Assembly: GCF_019139815.1 (NCBI RefSeq)
Contig: NZ_CP077079.1
Location: forward strand, 1,116,001 to 1,180,000
DNA length: 64,000 nucleotides
From: Pseudomonas asgharzadehiana
GTDB lineage: Bacteria; Pseudomonadota; Gammaproteobacteria; Pseudomonadales; Pseudomonadaceae
Reading direction: 5' to 3'
Below, in pieces: positions 9,129-17,970 of this stretch. The notes under the pieces were generated by a model, which made no database searches, had not been told where the DNA came from, and saw only the letters and a program-made list of their open reading frames with translations. The translations under genes were made by a program, and so were the position numbers. Numbering within the stretch: the stretch's first letter is position 1; each line of letters begins with the position of its first letter.

Positions 9129-9145
9129 GGCTTAAGGAACCGTTG

Positions 9146-9565
9146 ATGAACTCCAGTCGACCTTACCTGGTCCGCGCGCTCTATGAGTGGATTGTGGACA
9201 ACGATTGCACCCCGCACATGCTGGTCAATTCCGAATTTTCTGCGGTTCAGGTACCGCAGGGTTTTGCCAGTGACGGGCAGATTGTGCTGAACGTATCACC
9301 CAGTGCCGTGCGCCATTTGCATATGGACAATGAAGCCGTCAGCTTCGAAGGGCGTTTCGGCGGTGTGCCGCATACGCTGTTCGTGCCGATTGGTGCCATC
9401 CTCGGGATCTACGCCCGGGAAAATGGCCAAGGCATGGTGTTCGATCTGGAGTCGCCTTTTGAAGACGACGAAACGATCGACAGCGAAGACGGTGATGATC
9501 TGCCACCACCGGATACGGAGCCACCGCGCCCTAGCGGCCGGCCAAGTCTGAAAGTGGTGAAGTAA
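9146..9565 (+). CDS. sspB: ClpXP protease specificity-enhancing factor SspB
   Basis: This 139-residue adaptor delivers ssrA-tagged and other substrates to ClpXP. The folded N-terminal part (about 1-110) is followed by a flexible acidic and Pro-rich linker. The C-terminal tail RPSLKVVK matches the ClpX-binding motif of E. coli SspB. I chose the ATG at 9146, seven bases after AAGGA, over a TTG one codon earlier. Confidence 0.95.
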   Translation: MNSSRPYLVRALYEWIVDNDCTPHMLVNSEFSAVQVPQGFASDGQIVLNVSPSAVRHLHMDNEAVSFEGRFGGVPHTLFVPIGAILGIYARENGQGMVFDLESPFEDDETIDSEDGDDLPPPDTEPPRPSGRPSLKVVK

Positions 9566-9590
9566 GCGGTTTTTCCGTCAGACCTGTCTG

Positions 9591-9625
9591 AAAAATGCCT
9601 CGATTGATGTCGGGGCATTTTTTTG
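9591..9625 (+). terminator. Rho-independent terminator after sspAB
   Basis: The hairpin pairs AAAATGCCTCG with CGGGGCATTTT around a short loop and is followed by a run of T residues. It ends the conserved pet-ssp block; accessory genes begin downstream. Confidence 0.88.
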
Positions 9626-9659
9626 CGCGCAGGATATAGATGAAAGTCGTGCCCGGACG

Positions 9660-9688
9660 GTGATCGTACAACCGCCATGGGCTATGAT
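9660..9688 (+). promoter_or_regulatory. Promoter and candidate autoregulatory operator of the FadR-type regulator gene
   Basis: TATGAT (9683-9688) is a good -10. The palindromic TCGTACAA at 9664-9671 lies at the -35 edge and spacer. Read on the minus strand, 9672-9663 is GTTGTACGAT, the same ten bases found at 12259-12268 in front of kdgD. A shared operator for the regulator and the catabolic genes is inferred. Confidence 0.55.
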
Positions 9689-9722
9689 GCGTGCTCAAGT
9701 TCGCCGAGAAAGATGATTCATC

Positions 9723-10472
9723 ATGGAAAACGCCAACACCGCCCCTCGTCTTCCCCGCAAGCGCCGCAGCCTTGCCCAGGAATTGGTCACGGTGTTGTCC
9801 GAGCAAATCCGCGATGGTGAGCTCAAACGGGGCGACAAGCTGCCCACTGAGTCGGCGATCATGGAAGCCCATGGTGTAAGCCGCACGGTGGTGCGCGAAG
9901 CCATTTCGCGCCTGCAGGCGGCGGGGCAGGTAGAAACCCGCCATGGCATCGGTACCTTTGTGCTGGACACGCCGAGCCCCAGCGGTTTTCGTATCGACCC
10001 GGCCACGGTGGTCACGTTGCGTGATGTGTTGGCCATTCTGGAGCTGCGTATCAGCCTGGAAGTGGAATCAGCCGGTCTGGCGGCCCTGCGCCGCAGCGAC
10101 GAACAACTGGCGGCCATGCGCGCGGCGCTCGATGCGCTGAATGAAAGCGCGGCGCATGCTGGCGATGCGGTGGCGTCCGATTTCGCATTCCACCTGGAGA
10201 TTGCCCTGTCCACCGGCAACCGCTATTTCACCGACATCATGACCCACCTGGGCACCAGCATCATTCCGCGAACCCGCCTGAACTCGGCGCGCCTGGCCCA
10301 TGATGACCAGCAGCATTACATGGGCCGTCTGAGCCGCGAGCACGAAGAAATTTATGAAGCGATCGCGCGCCAGGATTCGGATGCGGCGCGCGCGGCGATG
10401 CGTTTGCACCTGACCAACAGCCGCGAGCGGCTGCGCCAGGCGCATGAAGAGGCGCAGGCACAGCGGGGGTGA
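9723..10472 (+). CDS. GntR-family (FadR subfamily) transcriptional regulator
   Basis: This 249-residue protein has an N-terminal winged helix at about 15-80 (the SVSRTVVRE-like segment reads GVSRTVVREAISRLQ). An FCD-type all-helical effector domain at about 95-235 carries the metal/ligand-binding Asp and His residues typical of the group. Regulators of this subfamily commonly repress sugar-acid catabolic operons until the ligand binds. Because matching operators lie before this gene and before kdgD, it is the likely regulator of the galactarate cluster, although two opposite-strand genes now separate them. Confidence 0.88.
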   Translation: MENANTAPRLPRKRRSLAQELVTVLSEQIRDGELKRGDKLPTESAIMEAHGVSRTVVREAISRLQAAGQVETRHGIGTFVLDTPSPSGFRIDPATVVTLRDVLAILELRISLEVESAGLAALRRSDEQLAAMRAALDALNESAAHAGDAVASDFAFHLEIALSTGNRYFTDIMTHLGTSIIPRTRLNSARLAHDDQQHYMGRLSREHEEIYEAIARQDSDAARAAMRLHLTNSRERLRQAHEEAQAQRG

Positions 10473-10483
10473 ATTAGCTAACG

Positions 10484-10807
10484 CTAAAGCGTAACTTTCA
10501 AACGTTCGGAGTCGGCTTCCATTGAAGTTTCTCGCTTCGTTACTCGATAGCCCAGTTCCAACGTTTTGCCTTGAAGGCGTTCCTGCTGGTCTTTAGTCGG
10601 CGTAATAACGAGTGTTACCTGCGGGGAGAGTTCTGTAGGAACCCCGAAAACAGATTCGTAGTAGGTAAGGTCGTCTTCCTCATCTGGATTCCTTTCAAAC
10701 AAAATAGCTTGGACGTTCGCATTTTCCGGCTGCGGCGCGTTAGATGGCAGCTGGAGTTCAATCCGCTCCAATGACGAGGTGATTAAGGTTGGGGCTGGGT
10801 AGGTCAT
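10484..10807 (-). CDS. Hypothetical protein, 107 residues
   Basis: I do not recognise this family. The protein has no signal peptide, membrane segment or cysteine. It has an acidic segment (NPDEEDD, about residues 41-47), and its other segments alternate in a way that suggests beta strands. A strong ribosome binding site (AGGAGA) precedes the ATG, which supports a real gene. It lies downstream of the phospholipase C-like gene on the same strand, separated by 137 bases that contain its own LexA-like palindrome and an 11-bp inverted repeat. The G+C content looks lower than in its neighbours, suggesting transfer. A role as partner or immunity protein of the upstream gene is speculative. Confidence 0.7.
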   Translation of the reverse strand: MTYPAPTLITSSLERIELQLPSNAPQPENANVQAILFERNPDEEDDLTYYESVFGVPTELSPQVTLVITPTKDQQERLQGKTLELGYRVTKRETSMEADSERLKVTL

Positions 10808-10871
10808 GTCGAGGTCTCCTTTTCAGGTATATGTGCCTGTTCATTTATCCGCGATGATCAAGCGCCCGCGA

Positions 10872-10891
10872 AACTGTCAGAAATCACAGTT
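10872..10891 (-). promoter_or_regulatory. LexA-like palindrome before the 107-residue unknown
   Basis: The 20-mer has the form AACTGT-N8-ACAGTT, with the exact CTGT-N8-ACAG spacing of a gamma-proteobacterial SOS box. The central eight bases (CAGAAATC) are less AT-rich than consensus. Its six-base arms are identical to those of the stronger box at 12140-12159. It ends 65 bases before the gene start. Confidence 0.5.
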
Positions 10892-10900
10892 CCGACAAAT

Positions 10901-10936
10901 GGTCCCATGCGTACGGTTCACGGCGCGCATGGGACC
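10901..10936. repeat. Perfect 11-bp inverted repeat
   Basis: GGTCCCATGCG (10901-10911) and CGCATGGGACC (10926-10936) form a perfect stem with a 14-base loop. It lies eight bases past the stop codon of the phospholipase C-like gene. No T-run follows on the minus strand, so it is a 3' protective or attenuating hairpin rather than a classic terminator. Confidence 0.75.
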
Positions 10937-10944
10937 AGAGTCAC

Positions 10945-12102
10945 TCAACTCAGCGGCGTATTCGGCTTGTAGTCCTTGAGCAACAAATACGTACTCCACC
11001 CCCACCAATCGTGAGTCCAGTGCTTGTCGTTCAGGTCATTCACGTCCTTGCGTCGCAGCACCTTGTCACCCTCAACCTTGAACAGCGGCGAAAAGTTATT
11101 CGCCGGGTTTTGTGCAGCGTTCAAGTCCGGCACATGCAGCGGCGCCTTGAAGTTGGCCGGGGAGGGCGCCACACCGCTGGCAAACGTTGCGAAGATTTCA
11201 TCGGCGGACGCCTGCACCGCGCGTTTGACCTGCAGCCGATTAGCCGCATCGATGCCGTCGAAGTAGCGTTTATCCCCATAGGCATGCCACTCATCACCCA
11301 GGGCATTGCGTACTTTGAGCCCAAACTGGCTGTCTTCATCGTGCATGAAGCGGCTGATCAACGAGCCCAGTTCGCCAGGCGTCACCACCGCCGCCAGCTG
11401 TTTGCGGGGTACGCGCAGGTGTCCGGCGGAAAATAGATCGGTTAAAAAGTGATCAGCGAAACTGTTCATGGCATACGCCAACTCCAGTGCCTGGTCGGTA
11501 CCGGTTTGATGGGCCGCGACGGCTTGTTGCAAGGCTGCCGTGTGCCCTGCCAGGTAGGCCGATAGGGCCCATTCACCGAAGTGGTCAGCGTTGTCCGCCG
11601 CCAGCTTCAAATAACGCCCCAGCGGAATCAGCGCCGAAACCGCGCTGCCGCCTCCGGTGATGCGGTTCCATTCCTCGGAAAACGTATCACCGAGGGCATC
11701 GTAGGCTTCGTGGGGTTGTTTGCCGTCCTGGATCGCCTGGTTGATCGCGTTGATCTCCTTTTGCATCACCGCGAGGATCTTGCCGGCTTCTTCCCGCGAG
11801 GCTGGCAACACCGCCAGCGAGTTGAAGGCCGCCATAAAACGTTGCACACGGTCGGCAGGGGAGGCGCCATCGCTGATGGGGCGGCCGGGAACGCCATAGA
11901 AGTCGCCGCCCAGGGCAATCACTTGGCCGTAAGTCAGGGCCAGCCCGTTGGGCAGGTGCAGTTCGACTTGGCGTGCGGGAATGGCCGGCGCGTCCTTGGC
12001 GAAGCGCAACAGTGTGTCGTCGCCGATGGCGGTGTGTTCGCTGCCTTCGAAGCGCAGGGGCGGGGATTTTTTTTCGGGTGCTGCGAGTTCAAGACCTGAC
12101 AT
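10945..12102 (-). CDS. Zinc phospholipase C-like protein (P. fluorescens PC-PLC type)
   Basis: This 385-residue protein resembles the phosphatidylcholine-hydrolysing phospholipase C described from P. fluorescens and its Legionella relatives, which share the helical fold of zinc phospholipase C/P1 nuclease. Likely metal-binding blocks are NADHFGEW (about 172-179), DHFLTDLFSAGH (217-228), HDED (254-257) and EWHAYGD (271-277). The family is recalled from these motifs, not searched. No signal peptide is visible, so export or an intracellular role is open. GGAG precedes the ATG. It is transcribed from a promoter carrying a LexA box and lies inside the galactarate cluster on the opposite strand. 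Confidence 0.62.
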   Translation of the reverse strand: MSGLELAAPEKKSPPLRFEGSEHTAIGDDTLLRFAKDAPAIPARQVELHLPNGLALTYGQVIALGGDFYGVPGRPISDGASPADRVQRFMAAFNSLAVLPASREEAGKILAVMQKEINAINQAIQDGKQPHEAYDALGDTFSEEWNRITGGGSAVSALIPLGRYLKLAADNADHFGEWALSAYLAGHTAALQQAVAAHQTGTDQALELAYAMNSFADHFLTDLFSAGHLRVPRKQLAAVVTPGELGSLISRFMHDEDSQFGLKVRNALGDEWHAYGDKRYFDGIDAANRLQVKRAVQASADEIFATFASGVAPSPANFKAPLHVPDLNAAQNPANNFSPLFKVEGDKVLRRKDVNDLNDKHWTHDWWGWSTYLLLKDYKPNTPLS

Positions 12103-12139
12103 GTTAGCTCCTTGCTATGTCGTAGGAATCTTCCTTTTT

Positions 12140-12193
12140 AACTGTATGCATATACAGTTGTAGCGAGCATAGAGGATAAATTTCCTACGTCAA
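12140..12193 (-). promoter_or_regulatory. Sigma-70 promoter with LexA (SOS) box for the phospholipase C-like gene
   Basis: On the minus strand TTGACG (12193-12188) and TATGCT (12171-12166) are separated by 16 bases, which predicts transcription from about 12159. The palindrome AACTGT-ATGCATAT-ACAGTT at 12159-12140 covers the start point. It matches the E. coli LexA consensus at 16 of 20 positions, including all of CTGT and ACAG. The layout is that of a LexA-repressed promoter. Confidence 0.75.
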
Positions 12194-12240
12194 GAAGCGC
12201 GGTATAAACACGCCTCAACGTGAAGGTCGATGAATTGCAG

Positions 12241-12280
12241 TTGACGAATCTTTTTATAGTTGTACGATGACGTACGACAT
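12241..12280 (+). promoter_or_regulatory. kdgD promoter with paired FadR-type operators
   Basis: TTGACG (12241-12246) and TACGAT (12263-12268) form a plausible sigma-70 promoter with 16-base spacing. Two TNGTACNA-like cores, TTGTACGA (12260-12267) and ACGTACGA (12270-12277), are exactly ten bases apart and overlap the -10, as expected for repression by a GntR/FadR-type protein. The first is repeated before the regulator gene at 9664-9671. Confidence 0.55.
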
Positions 12281-12336
12281 CATCAAAAACCAACAACAAC
12301 CTTTCGACAGAAAGTCTTTACCAGGGTGTTCGAATA

Positions 12337-13248
12337 ATGAATCCACAAGAACTGAAGTCCATCCTCTCCCACGGTCTGCTGTCTTTCCCCGTGACCGATT
12401 TCAATGCCCAGGGTGACTTCCACCAGGCGGGCTATATCAAGCGCCTTGAGTGGCTGGCCCCTTATGGCGCCACCGCCTTGTTCGCAGCCGGCGGCACCGG
12501 TGAGTTTTTCTCCCTGGCCGCCAGCGAATATTCCCAAGTGGTAAAGACCGCTGTTGATACCTGCGCCACCAGCGTGCCGATCCTCGCCGGTGTCGGCGGC
12601 TCGACGCGCCAAGCCATCGAATACGCTCAGGAAGCCGAGCGCCTGGGTGCCAAAGGCCTGCTGCTGCTGCCGCACTACCTCACCGAAGCCAGCCAGGACG
12701 GCGTTGCCGCCCACGTTGAGGCCGTGTGCAAATCGGTAAAAATCGGTGTGGTGGTCTACAACCGTAACGTGTGCCGCCTGACTGCACCGTTGTTGGAGCG
12801 CCTGGCCGAGCGTTGCCCGAACCTGATCGGTTACAAGGATGGCCTGGGTGACATCGAGTTGATGGTGTCGATTCGCCGTCGTTTGGGCGACCGTTTCAGC
12901 TACCTCGGCGGCCTGCCGACTGCAGAGGTTTACGCCGCTGCCTACAAGGCCCTGGGCGTGCCGGTGTACTCCTCGGCGGTGTTCAACTTCATCCCGAAAA
13001 CCGCGATGGACTTCTACCACGCGATTGCCCGCGAAGATCACACCACCGTGGCCAAGATCATTGACGACTTCTTCCTGCCCTACCTGGACATCCGTAACCG
13101 CAAGGCCGGTTATGCCGTGAGCATCGTCAAGGCAGGCGCAAAAATCGTCGGCTACGACGCAGGCCCTGTGCGCACCCCGCTGACCGACCTGCTGCCGGAA
13201 GAGTACGAGGCCCTGGCCGCGCTGATCGACAAGCAAGGCCCGCAATAA
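12337..13248 (+). CDS. kdgD: 5-dehydro-4-deoxyglucarate dehydratase
   Basis: This 303-residue member of the dihydrodipicolinate synthase/NAL superfamily converts 5-keto-4-deoxy-glucarate to 2-oxoglutarate semialdehyde with loss of water and CO2. The Schiff-base lysine lies in LIGYKDG and the catalytic Tyr in VVVYNRN, and the FAAGGTGEF segment is typical of KdgD. It is the first gene of kdgD-semialdehyde dehydrogenase-gudP-garD, which fits the assignment. The length matches the family. Confidence 0.95.
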   Translation: MNPQELKSILSHGLLSFPVTDFNAQGDFHQAGYIKRLEWLAPYGATALFAAGGTGEFFSLAASEYSQVVKTAVDTCATSVPILAGVGGSTRQAIEYAQEAERLGAKGLLLLPHYLTEASQDGVAAHVEAVCKSVKIGVVVYNRNVCRLTAPLLERLAERCPNLIGYKDGLGDIELMVSIRRRLGDRFSYLGGLPTAEVYAAAYKALGVPVYSSAVFNFIPKTAMDFYHAIAREDHTTVAKIIDDFFLPYLDIRNRKAGYAVSIVKAGAKIVGYDAGPVRTPLTDLLPEEYEALAALIDKQGPQ

Positions 13249-13257
13249 CCCATCAAC

Positions 13258-13285
13258 GAGGCCGCTGAGTAATCAGCGGCCTTTT
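13258..13285 (+). terminator. Terminator-like hairpin between kdgD and the semialdehyde dehydrogenase gene
   Basis: AGGCCGCTGA and TCAGCGGCCT flank a four-base loop and are followed by TTTT. The stem is perfect but the T-run short, so it may only reduce readthrough and set relative expression within the operon. Confidence 0.6.
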
Positions 13286-13302
13286 GCGTCAGGAGAAGAT
13301 TC

Positions 13303-14748
13303 GTGTCTCAAGCACAGCGTTTTGAAAACTACATCAACGGCCAATGGGTGGCGGGTGCCGACTATTGCGTCAACCTCAACCCGTCGGAGTTGTCTGATGT
13401 CATTGGTGAGTATGCCAAGGCCGATGTCGCTCAAGTCAACGCCGCCATCGACGCCGCCCGCGCCGCTTTCCCGGCCTGGTCCACTTCCGGCATCCAGGCG
13501 CGTCATGACGCGTTGGACAAAGTCGGCAGCGAAATTCTCGCGCGCCGCGAAGAGCTCGGCACGCTGCTGGCCCGGGAAGAGGGCAAGACCCTGCCCGAGG
13601 CCATCGGTGAAGTGACCCGCGCCGGTAACATCTTCAAGTTTTTCGCCGGTGAATGCCTGCGCCTGTCCGGTGATTACGTGCCGTCGGTGCGCCCGGGCGT
13701 CAATGTTGAAGTCACCCGCGAAGCCCTGGGCGTGGTCGGCTTGATCACTCCGTGGAACTTCCCGATTGCTATCCCGGCTTGGAAAATCGCTCCGGCCCTG
13801 GCCTACGGTAACTGCGTGGTGATCAAGCCGGCCGAGTTGGTGCCGGGCTGCGCCTGGGCCCTGGCGGAGATTATTTCCCGTGCCGGCTTCCCTGCCGGCG
13901 TGTTCAACCTGGTGATGGGCAGCGGCCGTGTGGTCGGCGATGTGCTGGTCAACAGCCCGAAGGTCGACGGCATCAGCTTCACCGGTTCCGTGGGTGTGGG
14001 GCGTCAGATCGCCGTCAGCTGCGTGTCGCGCCAGGCCAAAGTGCAGTTGGAAATGGGCGGCAAGAACCCGCAGATCATTCTCGATGACGCCGACCTCAAG
14101 CAGGCCGTCGAGCTGTCGGTACAGAGTGCGTTCTACTCCACCGGCCAGCGTTGCACGGCATCGAGCCGTTTGATTGTCACCGCCGGCATTCACGACCAAT
14201 TCGTCGCGGCCATGGCCGAGCGCATGAAGTCGATCAAGGTTGGTCACGCATTGAAAAGCGGTACTGACATTGGCCCGGTAGTGTCCCAGGCGCAGTTGGA
14301 CCAAGACCTTAAATACATCGACATCGGCCAAAGCGAAGGCGCGCGGCTGGTCAGCGGTGGCGGCGTGGTGACGTGCGACACCGAAGGTTACTACCTGGCG
14401 CCGACGCTGTTCGCCGACAGCGAAGCCGCCATGCGCATCAGCCGTGAAGAGATCTTCGGGCCGGTGGCCAACGTGGTGCGCGTGGCGGACTACGAGGCGG
14501 CGCTGGCCATGGCCAACGACACCGAGTTCGGCTTGTCGGCGGGCATTGCCACCACCTCGTTGAAGTACGCCAACCACTTCAAGCGCCATTCCCAGGCCGG
14601 GATGGTGATGGTCAACCTGCCGACCGCCGGTGTGGATTACCACGTTCCATTCGGTGGCCGGAAGGGCTCGTCCTATGGTTCGCGTGAGCAAGGACGCTAT
14701 GCGCAAGAGTTCTACACCGTGGTGAAAACCAGCTACATCGGTTCGTAA
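13303..14748 (+). CDS. 2-oxoglutarate semialdehyde (2,5-dioxopentanoate) dehydrogenase
   Basis: This 481-residue aldehyde dehydrogenase has the Rossmann motifs TPWNFPIAIPAWK and FTGSVGVG. Its catalytic Glu lies in LEMGGKN and its catalytic Cys in GQRCTASS. Located between kdgD and gudP, it most likely oxidises the KdgD product to 2-oxoglutarate with NAD(P)+, feeding the TCA cycle. The start is GTG, seven bases after AGGAGA. The reaction is inferred from context; the family is certain. Confidence 0.93.
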   Translation: MSQAQRFENYINGQWVAGADYCVNLNPSELSDVIGEYAKADVAQVNAAIDAARAAFPAWSTSGIQARHDALDKVGSEILARREELGTLLAREEGKTLPEAIGEVTRAGNIFKFFAGECLRLSGDYVPSVRPGVNVEVTREALGVVGLITPWNFPIAIPAWKIAPALAYGNCVVIKPAELVPGCAWALAEIISRAGFPAGVFNLVMGSGRVVGDVLVNSPKVDGISFTGSVGVGRQIAVSCVSRQAKVQLEMGGKNPQIILDDADLKQAVELSVQSAFYSTGQRCTASSRLIVTAGIHDQFVAAMAERMKSIKVGHALKSGTDIGPVVSQAQLDQDLKYIDIGQSEGARLVSGGGVVTCDTEGYYLAPTLFADSEAAMRISREEIFGPVANVVRVADYEAALAMANDTEFGLSAGIATTSLKYANHFKRHSQAGMVMVNLPTAGVDYHVPFGGRKGSSYGSREQGRYAQEFYTVVKTSYIGS

Positions 14749-14844
14749 TACGCAACACCCGCGGGAACCGGCTTTCACCTGGAGCGGTTCCCGCGCACAC
14801 AATTAATTACCCGCAAAAAAAATAATTAGTGGGAGCACCTCCAG

Positions 14845-16389
14845 ATGCAAACGACCAAGCCGACCCACGTCCGCTATTTGATCCTGCTCATGCTGTTCCT
14901 GGTGACCACGATCAACTACGCCGACCGGGCCACCATCGCCATCGCCGGCTCCAGCCTGCAAAAAGACCTCGGCATCGACGCGGTCACCCTCGGTTACATC
15001 TTCTCCGCATTCGGTTGGGCCTACGTGGCCGGGCAAATTCCCGGTGGCTGGCTGCTGGACCGTTTCGGCTCGAAAAAAGTCTATGCGCTGAGCATTTTCA
15101 CCTGGTCACTGTTCACCGTGCTGCAAGGCTATGTGGGTGAGTTCGGTGTCTCCACAGCGGTCGTTGCGCTGTTTATGCTGCGCTTTATGGTGGGCTTGGC
15201 CGAAGCGCCATCCTTTCCGGGCAATGCGCGTATCGTCGCGGCCTGGTTCCCGACGGCTGAACGCGGTACGGCATCGGCGATCTTCAACTCCGCGCAGTAT
15301 TTCGCCACGGTGTTGTTCGCGCCGCTGATGGGCTGGATCGTCTACCGCTTCGGCTGGCAGCACGTATTTATCGTGATGGGCGTGATTGGCATCGTGTTCT
15401 CGCTGGTCTGGCTGAAAGTTATCCACAGCCCGCGCCAGCACCCGATGATCAACGAAGCAGAGTTCAATCACATCGCGGCCAACGGCGCGATGGTCGATAT
15501 GGACCAGGACAAGGGCAAGGGTAAAAAAACCGACGGTCCGAAGTGGGATTACATTCGTCAACTGCTGACCAATCGCATGATGCTGGGCGTGTACCTGGGC
15601 CAGTACTGCATCAATGGGATCACCTACTTCTTCCTGACGTGGTTCCCGGTGTATCTGGTGCAGGACCGTGGCATGACCATCCTCAAGGCCGGTTTCATCG
15701 CCTCGTTGCCGGCGATCTGCGGCTTCATCGGCGGCGTGCTGGGTGGGGTGATTTCCGACTACCTGCTGCGCAAGGGCCATTCCCTGACCTTCGCCCGCAA
15801 AGCGCCGATCATTGCCGGTCTGCTGGTTTCCAGCAGCATCATTGCGTGTAACTACGTCGACGTTGAATGGATGGTGGTGGGCTTCATGGCCTTGGCCTTC
15901 TTCGGCAAGGGCGTTGGCGCACTGGGTTGGGCGGTAGTGTCCGACACCTCGCCCAAGCAAATCGCCGGCCTCAGTGGCGGCTTGTTCAACACCTTCGGTA
16001 ACCTGGCGTCGATCACCACGCCGATCGTGATCGGCTACATCATCAGCACCACCGGCTCGTTCAAATGGGCCTTGGCCTTCTTCGGCAAGGGCGTTGGCGC
16101 ACTGGGTTGGGCGGTAGTGTCCGACACCTCGCCCAAGCAAATCGCCGGCCTCAGTGGCGGCTTGTTCAACACCTTCGGTAACCTGGCGTCGATCACCACG
16201 CCGATCGTGATCGGCTACATCATCAGCACCACCGGCTCGTTCAAATGGGCCCTGGTGTTCGTCGGCGCCAACGCGCTGGTGGCGGTGTTCAGTTACCTGG
16301 TCATTGTCGGCCCGATCAAGCGTGTAGTACTCAAAGAGCCGCCAAGCAAGGGGCCAGAGTTGACCAACCTAACCCAAGCGCATTCCTGA
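14845..16389 (+). CDS. gudP: Galactarate/glucarate:H+ symporter GudP, with an internal 60-residue tandem duplication
   Basis: This major facilitator superfamily protein closely resembles E. coli GudP (about 450 residues), with the D-R-(A)-T segment [13 protein letters not shown] and the loop [14 protein letters not shown]. It is 514 residues long because residues 349-408 (ALAFFGKG to FKW) are repeated exactly as 409-468. The repeated unit spans what should be the tenth and eleventh membrane helices, so the product is predicted to have 14 helices, with the normal last helix after the second copy. An ancestral length of 454 residues is implied. GGGAG precedes the ATG. It imports the substrates of garD and kdgD if still functional. 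Confidence 0.92.
   Translation: MQTTKPTHVRYLILLMLFLVTTINYADRATIAIAGSSLQKDLGIDAVTLGYIFSAFGWAYVAGQIPGGWLLDRFGSKKVYALSIFTWSLFTVLQGYVGEFGVSTAVVALFMLRFMVGLAEAPSFPGNARIVAAWFPTAERGTASAIFNSAQYFATVLFAPLMGWIVYRFGWQHVFIVMGVIGIVFSLVWLKVIHSPRQHPMINEAEFNHIAANGAMVDMDQDKGKGKKTDGPKWDYIRQLLTNRMMLGVYLGQYCINGITYFFLTWFPVYLVQDRGMTILKAGFIASLPAICGFIGGVLGGVISDYLLRKGHSLTFARKAPIIAGLLVSSSIIACNYVDVEWMVVGFMALAFFGKGVGALGWAVVSDTSPKQIAGLSGGLFNTFGNLASITTPIVIGYIISTTGSFKWALAFFGKGVGALGWAVVSDTSPKQIAGLSGGLFNTFGNLASITTPIVIGYIISTTGSFKWALVFVGANALVAVFSYLVIVGPIKRVVLKEPPSKGPELTNLTQAHS
15888..16251 (+). repeat. Exact 180-bp in-frame tandem duplication inside gudP
   Basis: Copy A begins at 15888 and copy B at 16068. The shared sequence is identical throughout, and the copies overlap by a GGCC tetranucleotide at the junction (16068-16071). 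The same GGCC occurs at both outer edges, which suggests slippage or unequal exchange at a 4-bp microhomology. The absence of any difference implies a recent event or an assembly artefact. Confidence 0.97.
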
Positions 16390-16400
16390 GAGGCACCGTG

Positions 16401-17954
16401 ATGCAGTTGATTGAACATGCCGACTCGCCACGCTCCATTCGTTTGCACGAGCGCGACAACGTAGTGATCGTGGTGAATGACCAGGGCGTACCGGCCGGGA
16501 CCGAGTTTCCGGACGGCCTGGTGACCGTGGAATTCATCCCCCAGAGCCACAAGGTGACCCTGGAAGATATCCCGCAAGGTGGTCAGATTATTCGCTACGG
16601 CCAGACCATCGGTTACGCCTTGGCGCCGATCCCGCGCGGCAGTTGGGTGCAGGAGGATCAACTGCGCATGCCCACCGCGCCGCCCCTGGACAGCTTGCCG
16701 CTGTCCACCGAGGTGCCTGAGGCTCAGGCGCCGTTGGAAGGTTTCACGTTCGAGGGCTACCGCAACGCCGATGGCACCGTGGGCACGCGCAATATCCTCG
16801 GCATCACCACCACGGTGCAGTGCGTGACCGGGGTGTTGGACCATGCGGTCAAGCGCATCAAGGACGAGCTGCTGCCCAAGTACCCGCACGTCGATGACGT
16901 GGTGGCGCTGACCCACAGCTACGGGTGTGGGGTAGCGATTACCGCCACCGACGCCTACATCCCGATCCGCACTGTGCGCAACCTGGCGCGCAACCCGAAC
17001 CTGGGGGGCGAAGCGTTGGTGATCAGCCTGGGCTGCGAGAAATTGCAGGCCGGGCAGGTGATGCATGACAACGACAGTTCCGTGGACTTGAGCGAGCCGT
17101 GGTTGTATCGGCTGCAGGACTCCAGCCACGGATTTACCGAAATGATCGAGCAGATCATGGACCTGGCTGAAACCCGCCTGAAAAAACTCGACCAGCGCCG
17201 CCGCGAAACCGTGCCGGCGTCCGAGCTGATTCTGGGCATGCAGTGTGGCGGCAGTGATGCGTTTTCCGGCATCACCGCCAACCCGGCGCTGGGGTATGCC
17301 TCGGACCTGTTGCTGCGGGCGGGGGCGACGGTGATGTTTTCCGAAGTTACCGAAGTCCGCGATGCGATCTACCTGCTGACTTCTCGCGCAAAGACGAAGG
17401 AAGTTGCCGAAGAGTTGGTGCGGGAAATGGACTGGTACGACCGCTACCTGGCCAAGGGCGAGGCGGATCGCAGCGCCAACACCACGCCGGGTAACAAGAA
17501 GGGCGGGTTGTCGAATATCGTCGAGAAGTCCTTGGGCTCCATCGTCAAGTCCGGCAGCAGCGCGATCAACGGCGTGTTGGGCCCAGGCGAGCGGTTCAAG
17601 GGCAAGGGTTTGATCTTTTGCGCCACGCCGGCCAGTGATTTTGTGTGCGGCACCCTGCAACTGGCGGCGGGCATGAACCTGCATGTGTTCACTACCGGGC
17701 GCGGCACGCCTTACGGGCTGGCGATGGCCCCGGTGGTGAAAGTGTCGACCCGTACGGAATTGGCGCAGCGCTGGCCGGACCTCATCGATATTGATGCCGG
17801 GCGCATCGCCACCGGCCGCGCGAGCATCGAAGAGCTGGGTTGGGAGCTGTTTCACTTCTACCTGGACGTGGCCAGCGGCAAGAAGCAGACCTGGGCGGAG
17901 CATCACAAGCTGCACAACGACATCACCTTGTTCAACCCGGCGCCGATTACCTGA
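16401..17954 (+). CDS. garD: Galactarate dehydratase
   Basis: This 517-residue enzyme of the UxaA/GarD family dehydrates galactarate to 5-keto-4-deoxy-glucarate, the substrate of KdgD. It has an N-terminal SAF-like domain (about 1-90) and a long C-terminal catalytic region that includes THSYGCGVA and the C-terminal GRGTPYG segment. The start is the ATG at 16401, 12 bases after the gudP stop; the frame is open further upstream inside gudP but without a start signal. Relatives need Fe(II). Confidence 0.95.
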   Translation: MQLIEHADSPRSIRLHERDNVVIVVNDQGVPAGTEFPDGLVTVEFIPQSHKVTLEDIPQGGQIIRYGQTIGYALAPIPRGSWVQEDQLRMPTAPPLDSLPLSTEVPEAQAPLEGFTFEGYRNADGTVGTRNILGITTTVQCVTGVLDHAVKRIKDELLPKYPHVDDVVALTHSYGCGVAITATDAYIPIRTVRNLARNPNLGGEALVISLGCEKLQAGQVMHDNDSSVDLSEPWLYRLQDSSHGFTEMIEQIMDLAETRLKKLDQRRRETVPASELILGMQCGGSDAFSGITANPALGYASDLLLRAGATVMFSEVTEVRDAIYLLTSRAKTKEVAEELVREMDWYDRYLAKGEADRSANTTPGNKKGGLSNIVEKSLGSIVKSGSSAINGVLGPGERFKGKGLIFCATPASDFVCGTLQLAAGMNLHVFTTGRGTPYGLAMAPVVKVSTRTELAQRWPDLIDIDAGRIATGRASIEELGWELFHFYLDVASGKKQTWAEHHKLHNDITLFNPAPIT

Positions 17955-17970
17955 GACCGAGTTGCCTGCA

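Noticed and set aside
10872..10891. The weaker palindrome as a chance inverted repeat
   Set aside because: Not kept as chance, because its arms are identical to the strong LexA box upstream of the neighbouring gene; it is reported with moderate confidence because its centre is poor.
16245..16400. An N-terminal extension of GarD running back into gudP
   Set aside because: The frame is merely open; the ATG at 16401 follows a plausible binding site and gives the usual GarD length.
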